Assembly (NCBI GenBank): GCA_019155205.2
Contig: JAHNZQ020000049.1
Location: forward strand, 1,829,238-1,893,237
Direction: 5' to 3'
DNA from: Gracilaria vermiculophylla
Lineage: Eukaryota > Rhodophyta > Florideophyceae > Gracilariales > Gracilariaceae
Length of the DNA: 64,000 nucleotides
Below the pieces are notes generated by a model. It did not search any database and had not been told where the DNA came from. It saw only the letters and a program-made list of their open reading frames with translations. Each line of letters begins with the position of its first letter. Position 1 is the stretch's first letter. Made by a program: the position numbers and the translations under genes. This document shows positions 45,059 through 54,696 of this stretch, piece after piece.

Positions 45059-45940
45059 TCACCTCCCCTCCGTCGCGTCTAGTGCCGCGCATCGAAAAAC
45101 CACTTCTGCTGCTCGCATTCTCACAGTCACATCCGCATGGTCAATATCATGTCCACCTTCAACACTTCCCCAAACATCCGCCTGCCACAGCTCTTCAGAG
45201 CGTGCAGCTTTGGCAGCCAGATCTCCATCCAATCCATGCCACAAAGCCAGAGCCACAGCAGCACTTTTCCCACAGCCCGCCGCACTATCCATTGCCGCCA
45301 ATTGTAGCGCATCTAAACCTATTACAATATCTTTCACAGCATTCACTGTTTCGTCATCTTGCGTTCCATCCAAGGCACCCTTTACCACTCGAAAATGAAT
45401 GTCCATTTCGTCCAGATGCGTTTCGACGGGCTCGAAAACTTCTTCTTGTCTAGAAACAAGTTCTTTTGGATATGCCGCTCGAAGAGCGAATGAATCAGTG
45501 TGGATGTATCGCATGATGCCTTGTTGAAAGCGCTCCATGTCATCTTCAACAACGTCAAGAGAAGCGGAAAGCAACCGAGTAAGAGGCATAGAGGAAGGAC
45601 GGATTCGTTCCTGTTGTGCATCCCATTCATCTGCTATCGCGATAGCCAACGTTTGTGATGGTGCCACCAGCGAATGTCGCGCGGGCGTCAGGGCAAGTTT
45701 ACCATCTAGATGGACGGCAAACCCCTGCCTGATTTTCTTCCGCTCCTTGGGACACGGCGATGAAGTGGATTCCACAGTCACGTTTTCATAAAAGCGGCGC
45801 GGACCGAGACCGGAAGAATCTGTCATTCGCGGTGATGCGGACTTACTTTGATTAGCAAGCTGTCTCGTGAATTGCTTCCATGTTGGCGAAAATGACCGGG
45901 CGTTTGAGAGGGTCGATCGCATGCTGTACAAAATCGTCAT
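45059..45940 (-). CDS. ATP12: ATP12-like F1-ATPase assembly chaperone (ATPAF2)
   Basis: Mitochondrial chaperone that binds the F1 alpha subunit during ATP synthase assembly. 293 residues from the ATG at 45940; 45922 is also possible. The N-terminus (MTILYSMRSTLSNARSFSPTWKQFTRQL) is a typical mitochondrial presequence. Conserved blocks: RRFYENVTVE (ATP12 start), VHLDGKLALTPARHSLVAPS, ALAIAIADEWDAQQERI-like segment (TLAIAIADEWDAQQERIRPS), MPLTRLLSASLD, and the C-terminal EELWQADVWGSVEGGHDIDHA with RAAEVVF. Single exon. Tail-to-tail with the thioredoxin-fold gene (105 bp apart). Confidence 0.9.
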   Translation of the reverse strand: MTILYSMRSTLSNARSFSPTWKQFTRQLANQSKSASPRMTDSSGLGPRRFYENVTVESTSSPCPKERKKIRQGFAVHLDGKLALTPARHSLVAPSQTLAIAIADEWDAQQERIRPSSMPLTRLLSASLDVVEDDMERFQQGIMRYIHTDSFALRAAYPKELVSRQEEVFEPVETHLDEMDIHFRVVKGALDGTQDDETVNAVKDIVIGLDALQLAAMDSAAGCGKSAAVALALWHGLDGDLAAKAARSEELWQADVWGSVEGGHDIDHADVTVRMRAAEVVFRCAALDATEGR

Positions 45941-46077
45941 GGCAATGGCGGCTCTGGCCCGGATCGTGTCGAGCGTCTCAGATGAAGCCGAAATGCAACA
46001 CGGGATTTGCCTGATCGCGCAGCATGTCACCTCTTTTCGCATTGTGATCCAAGGAGAACTGTAATATTTCAGGTGCA

Positions 46078-46087
46078 TATATAAATA
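46078..46087 (-). promoter_or_regulatory. Possible TATA box of ATP12 gene
   Basis: TATTTATATA on the minus strand about 140 bases before the ATP12 ATG at 45940. Read on +, the same bases are TATATAAATA, but they lie only 6 bases before the + strand ATG at 46093, too close to serve it. Confidence 0.4.
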
Positions 46088-46092
46088 GGGGT

Positions 46093-46365
46093 ATGGAGTT
46101 CTCTCCGAGAAATTCCAACGATGAAGCGCCCTCGTCCACATTGGTCGCCAGGTTTCATCTCAAAGACGATTCGGTCGCGGGTTACAGGGGTCGACTTGTC
46201 CGCGAGAGTCATACGGTAGTTATAGATGGGTTACTCTTGAAGCTGACGAGGAAGTCAAGAAACGCACGGCGCTCTACAAACTGGATGGCAGTAGATCGTG
46301 GGGCAACGGCTCAAAATCTGATACGGAATGCTTACTTTATACACATACTATCTTCGCGGAAGTGA
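46093..46365 (+). other. Small unassigned ORF between ATP12 and DGDG synthase B
   Basis: 90-codon frame starting MEFSPRNSNDEAPSSTLVAR. Around residue 47, at a GGG run (about 46227-46229), another + frame opens that reads VTLEADEEVKKRTALYKLDG and continues about 56 codons to a stop at about 46394. A one-base length difference in the G run would fuse the two. No family recognised. A + gene here would restore strand alternation between two minus-strand genes, but evidence for it is weak. Confidence 0.25.
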
Positions 46366-46394
46366 GCAGCCAAAAGCTTTTACAATCTCGCTAG

Positions 46395-48317
46395 TCAAGG
46401 TACTGATAGTTTCTGACCCGCTCGTCGTATTCGCTTCTGTCGTCGACGCGCGAGTTCCTTCTGCAGCTTCCTTTCAGCTCTGTAACGTTCTCTTACAGCA
46501 TTGTTCGCAGGTGGCGTTACAAGAGTCGCACATATCGTTTTGTGGGTCAATGCAAGTGCAGAATCCACTCCAGAGGTTGTAATTGATGCGGGAACGTGAG
46601 ACGCGTCGTAAAACCGCTCCGTAGCAGCCTCCCAAGACAGCCTAAAAGCATCATTGTCCGACAAGGGCTTGGGATCGTTTGCCAATGCGTACTCAAGCTT
46701 CTTGGAAAACTCTTCTGGGGTGTCGTAAATGAGGCAATTGTCAAAAGTTGCAAAGAACTCGTTGCTAGGATGATTAAGGCATACGACAAACTTGCCCATA
46801 GCCAATGCCTCGGCAGTAGCCGTACAGACAACATCGCTCTTCGACGGATTGACGTACACCTTATATCTTTGCAAATATTCCGATGCATGATCGACGACAA
46901 AGCCATGTATTTGCACCTTGCTGAGACTGTAGCTATCTTGTACTGTTGCCTTCACGGCATCCAAATCTGGCCCGGCCCCGAAAAAGTCGATGGGCAAACG
47001 TTCCTCAGTTCTGTGATAGTGCTCTTCCATCAAGTCCACGAGTTGTCTGTATCCTTTTGCCCACAAAACCTTTCCTAAGAAATAAGCGCCTTTCTCAAAC
47101 GGACTGCCATTTCGTGAGAGACCGATGTCGATGAACTTGTCGCGAACACCATGGACATTGCACGTAACAGAGTGTGGGAGCGTTTGCACCGCATCCGACA
47201 ATTTGATGACACGATGACAATAACTTCTGCAGACCCATTTGTTCAAAAAGTTGAGAAAGAGAGCTCGTTGAGGTCCAAACATACCGTGCTTCTTGGCGTA
47301 TTCAATGTAGTTTGTATGTACTACACCGACACAGAATTTGAATAAGCTGGTCCATCGGGCGCCTGTATGATGCCAAGTAAGATGTTCCGGTTCCTCAAGC
47401 ACGCATATATCTCTCGGATGATCATCATCAAACATAGCCGTGATGTCACCCAAAGGAAGAATAGAGCCGAATTCCTTTGAATAAACGCCTTCATAAAACG
47501 CGACAGCAATTTGCACATTCGGTACTTGCTCGCGGGCCCATTGCAAAATGACCATCTCCTGTTCACTGCGCGAGGTGAACAACGTGCCCTTCGGATAAAC
47601 CTTTCGTTGATCCTCGGGGCTCTCCAGCCATGGCACTACGAGAGTCACATTGTGTCCATCTTTCGCGAGGTATACTGCCCTAAGAAGAGGGTTGACAGCG
47701 GTACCGGTCATCCACGGCAGAGCGGCGGTTGTGACGACTACAATATCCCTGGAAGCAGAACGGAAATTGGACAGCGAAGAGTAGTCGCGCGGAACGGGAT
47801 TGATGTCATCGTCATCCAAAACCAAAGTGCCGTCGCCCGCGCCAGCATCGAGGTCTGCTCGCCGAGATGCGCGCGGTGAACGCGTTAAAAGAAACAGAGT
47901 AACACCAATTGTTACAGCGATGAGAGGACGAACATCGTGTGGGTCGTCCTTCTCAGAAGCACCGTCGTCGTCATCTCGGGAAGAAGCGCCCGAGAAAACC
48001 TTGAGACCGCGTAGTGCTGCAGACAGCCCCTCAAGAACATCATTCTTCTTACCAGACTCCAATGCGTCGAGGTCGAGAGGTGATCGTAAGCCGCTCAAAA
48101 CTGCGGCCGTAGCGTTCCATATCGAGGAGTTATCTGGGGATTTGGACCAATCCCATTCGATAAAATGGTTTCTTTGAGAGGCAGCCTCTTGATTTCCATT
48201 ATCACATTCGTCGTCAAGGCTGTCCTCGACATTCGGTAGGGACTTGGCGTCGCTGCCGCCACGCCGGCTACCAAAGAGAAGCAGCGCGGCAGCAGCGGCA
48301 GAGACGATGGGCTTCAT
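46395..48317 (-). CDS. DGD1: Digalactosyldiacylglycerol synthase, copy B
   Basis: Second GT4 DGDG synthase, 640 residues from the first true ATG at 48317 (MKPIVSAAAAALLLFG, a possible signal or anchor segment). The N-terminal 190 residues are acidic and unlike copy A (RDDDDGASEKDD), with a second hydrophobic helix at about 131-145 (PLIAVTIGVTLFLL). The core starts at about 190: DIVVVTTAALPWMTGTAVNP, then VLEEPEHLTWHHTGARWTS, GVVHTNYIEYA, GAYFLGKVLWAKGYRQLVDL, FFGAGPDLDAV and SDVVCTATAEALAMGKFVVC, all closely matching copy A and plant DGD1. The C-terminal tail is basic (ARRRQKRIRRAGQK). With copy A it forms a local duplicate pair separated by the thioredoxin-fold and ATP12 genes. Possible division: constitutive versus phosphate-starvation enzymes, as for plant DGD1/DGD2 (inference). 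Confidence 0.94.
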   Translation of the reverse strand: MKPIVSAAAAALLLFGSRRGGSDAKSLPNVEDSLDDECDNGNQEAASQRNHFIEWDWSKSPDNSSIWNATAAVLSGLRSPLDLDALESGKKNDVLEGLSAALRGLKVFSGASSRDDDDGASEKDDPHDVRPLIAVTIGVTLFLLTRSPRASRRADLDAGAGDGTLVLDDDDINPVPRDYSSLSNFRSASRDIVVVTTAALPWMTGTAVNPLLRAVYLAKDGHNVTLVVPWLESPEDQRKVYPKGTLFTSRSEQEMVILQWAREQVPNVQIAVAFYEGVYSKEFGSILPLGDITAMFDDDHPRDICVLEEPEHLTWHHTGARWTSLFKFCVGVVHTNYIEYAKKHGMFGPQRALFLNFLNKWVCRSYCHRVIKLSDAVQTLPHSVTCNVHGVRDKFIDIGLSRNGSPFEKGAYFLGKVLWAKGYRQLVDLMEEHYHRTEERLPIDFFGAGPDLDAVKATVQDSYSLSKVQIHGFVVDHASEYLQRYKVYVNPSKSDVVCTATAEALAMGKFVVCLNHPSNEFFATFDNCLIYDTPEEFSKKLEYALANDPKPLSDNDAFRLSWEAATERFYDASHVPASITTSGVDSALALTHKTICATLVTPPANNAVRERYRAERKLQKELARRRQKRIRRAGQKLSVP

Positions 48318-50925
48318 GAGTTGCTGCAGAATGGTGAAGGATGGGTGCGCCACGCGCGAACACAGGAATGTGAACAATTGAGATTGTGTGGAAGACGTAG
48401 CCCGGTTGCGGGCTGCCCAACGACTTTAGATGGCTGACGAAACCGGAGATGCTCTGCAGTAGAGGCCATTGGCGACGTTTGGCTAGCATACGCCGACATA
48501 GGATTCGCCCACCGCAGCAACGCTCGCTTGCGCTCGCGAGGCATTGGCTGCGCTCCAGAGGTTCTTGACGCTCCTCAGTAAGACACGTGGACTGCTGGCA
48601 AGGTCACCTGGCGCATCGGGTCTGAATCTTGCTTCCTCGGCGAGTCTGACGTTGTGCCATCTAAACACCACTTCCTTGGACAACATGCCAAGCGACGCGC
48701 AGTTGCGGTGACTGGCACATATCCACAGCGCACACTATCGCCAATCGTTCAAGGCACCTGCAGTAAAGTATTTGCCTACGTTATGGCAAACTTCAAGCTT
48801 CACTATTTTGTACTTCTTCTATAAGTTTGAATCTGTGAGCGGTATTGAAGAAATGATCTACTGGCGAGTTTGGGTGCTCTTCGTTGTTACCCGCAGCGAG
48901 CCGGATAGGAGGAGAATTAGACACGTCACACAAACATATGAAACTTGCTGCCACCTTGCCCCTTTGTCACGGTCATAGAAGCAAATCGCATGAGTTATAG
49001 ATAGCATCAGCTCCCCGTATAGCTTCTACCTCCTGACACATGCGAAATCTTTCTCTCTCTGAGGTTTGAAGAAGTGTTTAGAACCTCAAATTCGCTCAAA
49101 AAGGCTGTCATAATGGCTGTGTATCGCTAGTTTTACAAACGACAGATTAAACCTGTGCAATATTCATTTACTCCCAAAGATTCAATTAGTACTACTTCGG
49201 CCTGCAGAAACTTCGTTTTGAAGCAACGCTACTTTGAAGGTCGTTTGGTACAAATCATAACAAAAATCTATACCGCGCTATTCCGTTTTCCTTATCCTCT
49301 CCTATTTACTGTCTCGTGGTCCCAACGAAACCCCCTTCTGTATATTTCTTCGCAGAGTTTGTACGTCACTGAAATCTTTCTCGTCTGTAAGATATGGATC
49401 CCATGACCCTCACACTCACAATCAAGGCATTCATGCTTGGCCGCGTTCTCGTGCACATTTCTTCAATTTCGGCTATACCACTGACTGCCCTGCCCTTGCT
49501 GGAAAATACTCCAAAGCCTCTGCCTATGAAAACTCTCTTAAAGTCAACATATTCAAAGCACATAACTGCACTTGACTTCTTTTCGAGACCCTTCGCATAG
49601 AATTTACAGCGTACTGCTTTCGTCTCACCAACTCCGTCCTCATGGCCTCTCTCTGCCCCCGTGATCATCACTTGCCTTCAAACCGATTGTCGGGGAGAAG
49701 ATCAAAAATCGTACATGTGCCAAAATAGTGCCATCGGTTTCTCCGCAACTAACGAGAACGTTCTAATGTTCTATGTCGAGCATGATGTCTATGTTTATTA
49801 GTGTGTTACCGAGTTTTGTGCAAAAATACCAACAGAATTCATGGAATCTGGCTCAATTGATCCCGTGCCGCGGATTGTCACAGAAAATGATACATCAAGA
49901 GTTAGCTGTTCTGAAGTAGCTTTCTTCGGAAGACCATTTGGCACCAGCTGTGGACCGTGTTCTTCCGCTGGTGGCATAATTCGTCCTCCTACCTTACGAT
50001 GTCCTCTTGTTCTGTAAGTTAATCATGCTAATTTGTAACACAATATTTTTACAGAGGACGCTTAGGTTCAATCCCACAATTTTTCGAGCAAGATGCTTTT
50101 GATTGAACGTAATAACACAGCTTATACTCTTCTTTGTTATTTTTGCATTGAATAAACCAAACTTTAGGTTGCATTCATTCTACCAAGATCGCTGATTGAA
50201 AACCCATCTATTTTAAAGGTGCCATGAACTCATTAACACACTTCATAAAATACTAAGAATATCTTTTTCCCACTGACCAATATTAAATGAAATGCCATGG
50301 TGCTTATGTACTTTGCTAAAGTCTACTGTTTGTCTATATTAAACCTTGAATTTTCCAACTATCCTTTCTGCTTACCTCATCGCATTAAAATAGACCCAGA
50401 AAAATGAGCACAAAACTTTTTTGAACGTTCGTTCAAAATCCATCATAACAGGAGACATAAAACGGTACAGTTTCCGACTCTGCGAGCAGAATTCTTGACA
50501 CAAGTCACGACATGGACAAGCTACGTAATGTTTTGTTTATAAGTATTTTTCATTAGCATCAGAGTTCTGCTTTTTACAGTGTATATGCAATTACTTTTAA
50601 AAGGTGCGACTCAAGTTTTCTTTTGTTATTCTATCTTATCTTTGTGCTTGGTTCTGAACGGGTTTTCTTTCATGATCCATCATTGAATTCCTCTGAATCA
50701 TATGCGATGTGAGAACGTCTTGAAGCCGAAATTTGTAGGTGTGTGGTCATTCGTTTTGTTCACGGATTTCGTCCGTTTGCTCAATTGAAACAGTCCAAAT
50801 CCCGACATGCTGTACTTAACCTGATCTGCATGTGTCTCGACCAGTGTTGAATGCGAATTGCATAAAAAGAGATTGAGTGCCGCGAGGTACTGCATATATT
50901 TTCTTCCCGCGAGCGATTCTAACAT
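48318..50925. other. Long intergenic region, no gene recognised
   Basis: About 2.6 kb, becoming AT-rich from 49.1 kb. Opposed frames at 49366-49671 (-, 101 codons) and 49394-49600 (+) overlap the same DNA and neither matches a family. Nothing identifiable between 49800 and 50900. It contains the promoters of DGDG synthase B (left) and of the 165-residue protein (right). Confidence 0.4.
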
Positions 50926-51423
50926 ATGGAAGACTCAAAGATGTTATCAGATTCTGATGCGGACTCTTACGAGAAAATGCTCATTGAAGAAATAGGACAA
51001 TTACAAAAGAAAGTTGCAATCAATGATCAAAACCTAAAGAATCATTCAAAAATTATGCAACAGGCAGAACCTGGACTGGCAAACAAAATGCAGCCCACGG
51101 ATTCCTTTGAAGAAATTGCTCTTAGTCATCAAAATGACGAGTCTTGTTCAGTACGGAAGAACGAGGTCTTACGAGATCAAGGAGGTAATGAATCGTTTCA
51201 GGAAATATGTGATGGAAATGGTGACGATTATTTCAGAGACCCAAGCCCGCAAAAAGTGAATATGCAATGTATAAGAAAAGAACAAGCCGACGCCAGGGAC
51301 CCTGTGCCACGGCTGCGTCAACAAGTGTCATTGAGAGATTGGATTGAACGTTCGAAAACTGCTCGCAATCGAAGGTTCAAATATCGTGGAGGCAATCTGC
51401 GGAGAAAGAATCATAGAAGCTGA
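50926..51423 (+). CDS. Small acidic/coiled-coil hypothetical protein, 165 residues
   Basis: Intact frame from a clear ATG in AT-rich surroundings. The N-terminal half is acidic with a short coiled coil (about 15-45, YEKMLIEEIGQLQKKVAIND). The middle is polar with two similar motifs, DSFEEIALS (59-67) and ESFQEICDG (89-97). The C-terminus is strongly basic (ERSKTARNRRFKYRGGNLRRKNHRS), which could bind nucleic acid or act as a nuclear signal. No family recognised. The length without stops in AT-rich DNA and the ordered charge pattern favour a real gene. Confidence 0.5.
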   Translation: MEDSKMLSDSDADSYEKMLIEEIGQLQKKVAINDQNLKNHSKIMQQAEPGLANKMQPTDSFEEIALSHQNDESCSVRKNEVLRDQGGNESFQEICDGNGDDYFRDPSPQKVNMQCIRKEQADARDPVPRLRQQVSLRDWIERSKTARNRRFKYRGGNLRRKNHRS

Positions 51424-52665
51424 GAATGAATGAAGAGCAATAATACGGGCATTGAATCTAGGCTGGTAAGTGTACCCAGGGTACATGATTGTAGGCGAAA
51501 AAGGGGTCTATGAATCGAGAGGGTAACAAGTGGTTGCAACTGTGCCAAGGCCTTTGTCACACTGTTGTGTCGTGCGGATCAATCCATCCCTTTTCCCATA
51601 GACCGCGATGATGTCTGGCTAAATAAGTACCGTATGCATACATATCACACGTTCTGAGCGTGTGTATCGAATTGGGACGTAGCTAGTGGCTTCGAAACAG
51701 GGATGCCTTTGTGGATGCAGTAAACGAATTGATTCCTTGTACATTGCTGTTGTACGGCAACCACTGTTCACCCTTTAAAACCTTTCGTTTATCGGTGTCC
51801 CTCACAGGAAAAATGCTACTGAAGGCTAAGGATTTCAAGGATACCCCATACCCCAGGGCTACATGGTTTAGTAAAGCACACTCATGGTACTTGCGAATCC
51901 ACCAGCGATGCGCATTGCTTCCGATCTCTGTATACTTCACATTAGAAAACAGCACCATTGAATGCAGCGACTACGGCACAGCCAGTGAGTGGTTGAGTTC
52001 ACGGAACCAAACCTAAAGGAATATCCCATGAAGCGTACATGTCACGTTTCCCGCATGAAGCCTCGAACAAGCTTTCAATCAAAGTTGCTTCGTTTCCGTT
52101 TCTTTGGTGACGTTAGATGCAAAGCTGCACATGAGCGACGTACATGGCATCAATATCGCAACTGTTTGCTAAACGAAAAGGTCGCCCTTGGACTTACCCA
52201 TCAATCTCCCAAGTTACGATGCCTGAGTTTGATGCACTGTACCCAAGAATGCCCCGTTCAGTTCACGATTGTATCCAATTTCATGAAAAAAGCAATCCTT
52301 ACATCTTCAAGGATACCATGAATCACTTCACCCTTCAGAAAACTACCCCCCGAAGTTTTCGAAAAAACAATCATTCAGAAATTGCTCTCCGTTACAGCAC
52401 CTACTATTCGTACTCAGTCTGATGGAGATATTTGCACAACGCAACTTTTTTGGGCACGAAGCTGCCCTTACGCAATAATCCTCAGCTCACAATTATCGAC
52501 AATCAATCCGATCGGACGGTTCAGGCCTGCACTTATCCACTGTGCCACTATCAAACATTCATTCCACGATCATCTGGACTGCTTGTATTACCCAAAACCG
52601 TTACCCCGATCAATACTTTGTCGCGTACTGTTCCGCAATAGATGAGAAAGAAACACCGGCAACAT
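51424..52665. other. Intergenic region with decayed coding-like frames
   Basis: Tail-to-tail spacer between the 165-residue protein (+) and DUR3 (-). Three + strand frames follow each other: about 51690-52013, 51989-52321 and 52144-52641. The last is open for about 166 codons except for one TGA near 52421. They read like protein (RDAFVDAVNELIPCTLLLYG; PEFDALYPRMPRSVHDCIQF) but I cannot name a family. Probably remnants of a transposable element or a dead gene. Confidence 0.3.
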
Positions 52666-54696
52666 TCATCTCTCTTCAATCACGAAGTCTTGAAGCCCGA
52701 CATCTTCATCCTCTGCTTTCCGGGCCAAACCCATTCGTCCGCCTGTAATTAATGTCAAGATTCCTTGGCGGGACTCGATGATGGGCAAGATGACCATCAG
52801 TGAGCATGAGATCATGCCCCATATGAAGGATATAATGACCCAAAACTGAAAATAGTTTTTCGAGAAAACTCTTGCTGGTAACGCAAGTGCCGGCCACAAG
52901 ATCATTAGTACGAAGGCTACGATTAAGCCGATCACGCCGATTCTCTTCAGGGCTTTTTCGAGCGCTTCTTCAGTTTCAAAGGCTATATGTGCGTTAGGGT
53001 CATCTTCAATCAAAGGTATAGCTTTCGTGGTGCTCCAGTCACAATCATCAGGCTTGAGAATACTGATTATCGTGCACACCACTGCTGAAGATAGAATGGA
53101 CGTGAGATTTCCAGCTACCATAACCTCATCTATTTTCAGGTTTCTTATTGTCACGCCGCCGGGATATGAGCCCGCATAACCAAACCAAACGGCCAGGCCG
53201 CAAAGCAAGCCCGTCCAAGCTCCTAAAACGGCTCCTCTCGCAGAGCAACGCCCCCAAGATATTGAGTAAGCAACTGGCACCACTGCTGGTCCTATGAACA
53301 CACCCATTGCTTTGTACAAAAAGTCCAAATTGACACCAATGTGGTGAAAGGCTATACCAAGACCTCCCATCAACAACCCGTATATGAGAATAACAATACG
53401 CGAGAGAAAAATAACTTGCTGTCCTGAGCAGTTAGGGTTGATGTACGTTCTGAACACATCATAGGCTACCAGCGAAGAAAGAGCAATCTGCTCAGACGCT
53501 CCAGAAGACGTTACTGCCATAAACAACATCACTAGCACCAAAGATGCCCCGTTGTTTCCCATAAGATGAATAGCAGTTGCTGGCGGCACCAAACCTTGCT
53601 CAGCTTCGTCATTTGTCAAAGGAAGAGAAAGTGCTACGGCAGCAAGACCGAGAGAAGATGCCAGAGAAAACGGAATCGCAAACCAACAAAGACCACCCAA
53701 AAGATATCCTTTCCATGATGCAGTTGGAGTAGCTGCAATCGCTGACTGCCAATATGACTGGTCGATAAAAACAGTGCCAAAATTGCCAACAAGGTTAACC
53801 ATTCCGAAAAAGAAACCTCTTCGTGAAAGAATAGTTAAATACGACCCTCCGAGATTTCCCTCAACCTGCTCGATACTGGAGACGAATTGCAATCTCTCGT
53901 AGACCGTGCTCGGAGATCCCAAATCCTCTGAAGTGACATAAACCTTAAACATAAAGACAACCAATGATATTAGAATAACAGCGGTATTGAAATAGCTGGC
54001 CACAAAGGTGGCCTTGAGACCCCCTGCCAGCGTGTAAAGAATTACACCCAAGGGAATCAAGAAGCTTGCAAGATCCACGTTCATTCCCGTAAGTACATTG
54101 ACAGTGACGCTCGCACCCAGAACTAACAGACTTGTAACGATAACGTTCGTTATCATGGCGAACACCATGAAAGAGAGATGTGCGATAGTTCCCCATCGGG
54201 CACGTACAATCTCGAGGAAGGTGTGCGCGGTTGGAGCGCGCAGTTTGACCAACACAGCGATTGTGGAGAAGAGTATAACCTGTACGGTGGCACAAGCGGC
54301 GTACCACAAAGGGCCTGCAACGCCGTACTGAAACGCGACAGTGGAGCTTTGTAGCAGGGTAGCAGCCCACGTCCATTGCGAGACAATGACGGATGCGGTA
54401 AGGCCAGTACGCACCGAACGACCCGCTGTATTGAAGTATTCTGAGTTCATAACGCGTCTGAAAACGTATTGGTCAATGAACACGAGGGCAACAGTGGCGA
54501 CGCCGAATGCAAGACCGAAAGCAAGCACCACCGCGAAGCCTATGCCAAGTGACAGCGGGGAGTCCTCGAAGAATTTTGTTCGGCATTTGTACTGTGATAA
54601 GTTGAAGAAGTTGCGAATGACGGTGGTCTTGATGTTCTCAGGACAACTGAAGTTAAAGAAGGACGGGGAGATAAACGCTTCGGGGGAGTCAGCCAT
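52666..54696 (-). CDS. DUR3: DUR3-type urea/polyamine symporter (sodium:solute symporter family)
   Basis: High-affinity proton- or sodium-coupled urea transporter of the SSS family, plasma membrane, 676 residues (plant DUR3 about 694). About 15 transmembrane helices are visible. DUR3-specific blocks: NTAGRSVRTGLTASVIVSQWTW (split in helix 2), LLQSSTVAFQYGVAGPLWYA, APTAHTFLEIVRARWG, ITNVIVTSLLVLGASVTVN, LIPLGVILYTLAGGLKATF, and VIFIDQSYWQSAIAA-like VFIDQSYWQSAIAATP. The motif SSGASEQIALSSLVAYDV matches the later helix region. The N-terminus includes NCS/NLS glycosylation candidates and a Cys pair outside the first helix. It ends in a short acidic cytosolic tail (EDEDVGLQDFVIEE). Single exon. 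In algae it supports nitrogen scavenging and is usually nitrogen-regulated; no regulatory motif is visible here. Confidence 0.95.
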   Translation of the reverse strand: MADSPEAFISPSFFNFSCPENIKTTVIRNFFNLSQYKCRTKFFEDSPLSLGIGFAVVLAFGLAFGVATVALVFIDQYVFRRVMNSEYFNTAGRSVRTGLTASVIVSQWTWAATLLQSSTVAFQYGVAGPLWYAACATVQVILFSTIAVLVKLRAPTAHTFLEIVRARWGTIAHLSFMVFAMITNVIVTSLLVLGASVTVNVLTGMNVDLASFLIPLGVILYTLAGGLKATFVASYFNTAVILISLVVFMFKVYVTSEDLGSPSTVYERLQFVSSIEQVEGNLGGSYLTILSRRGFFFGMVNLVGNFGTVFIDQSYWQSAIAATPTASWKGYLLGGLCWFAIPFSLASSLGLAAVALSLPLTNDEAEQGLVPPATAIHLMGNNGASLVLVMLFMAVTSSGASEQIALSSLVAYDVFRTYINPNCSGQQVIFLSRIVILIYGLLMGGLGIAFHHIGVNLDFLYKAMGVFIGPAVVPVAYSISWGRCSARGAVLGAWTGLLCGLAVWFGYAGSYPGGVTIRNLKIDEVMVAGNLTSILSSAVVCTIISILKPDDCDWSTTKAIPLIEDDPNAHIAFETEEALEKALKRIGVIGLIVAFVLMILWPALALPARVFSKNYFQFWVIISFIWGMISCSLMVILPIIESRQGILTLITGGRMGLARKAEDEDVGLQDFVIEER

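Noticed and set aside
46078..46087. TATA box for the + ORF at 46093
   Set aside because: Only 6 bases upstream of that ATG; a TATA box needs about 30 bases to the transcript start. It suits the minus-strand ATP12 gene better.
50060..50085. Possible tRNA B-box (ggttcaatccc)
   Set aside because: The flanking bases do not form a T-stem and no cloverleaf can be drawn; no tRNA found anywhere in the window.
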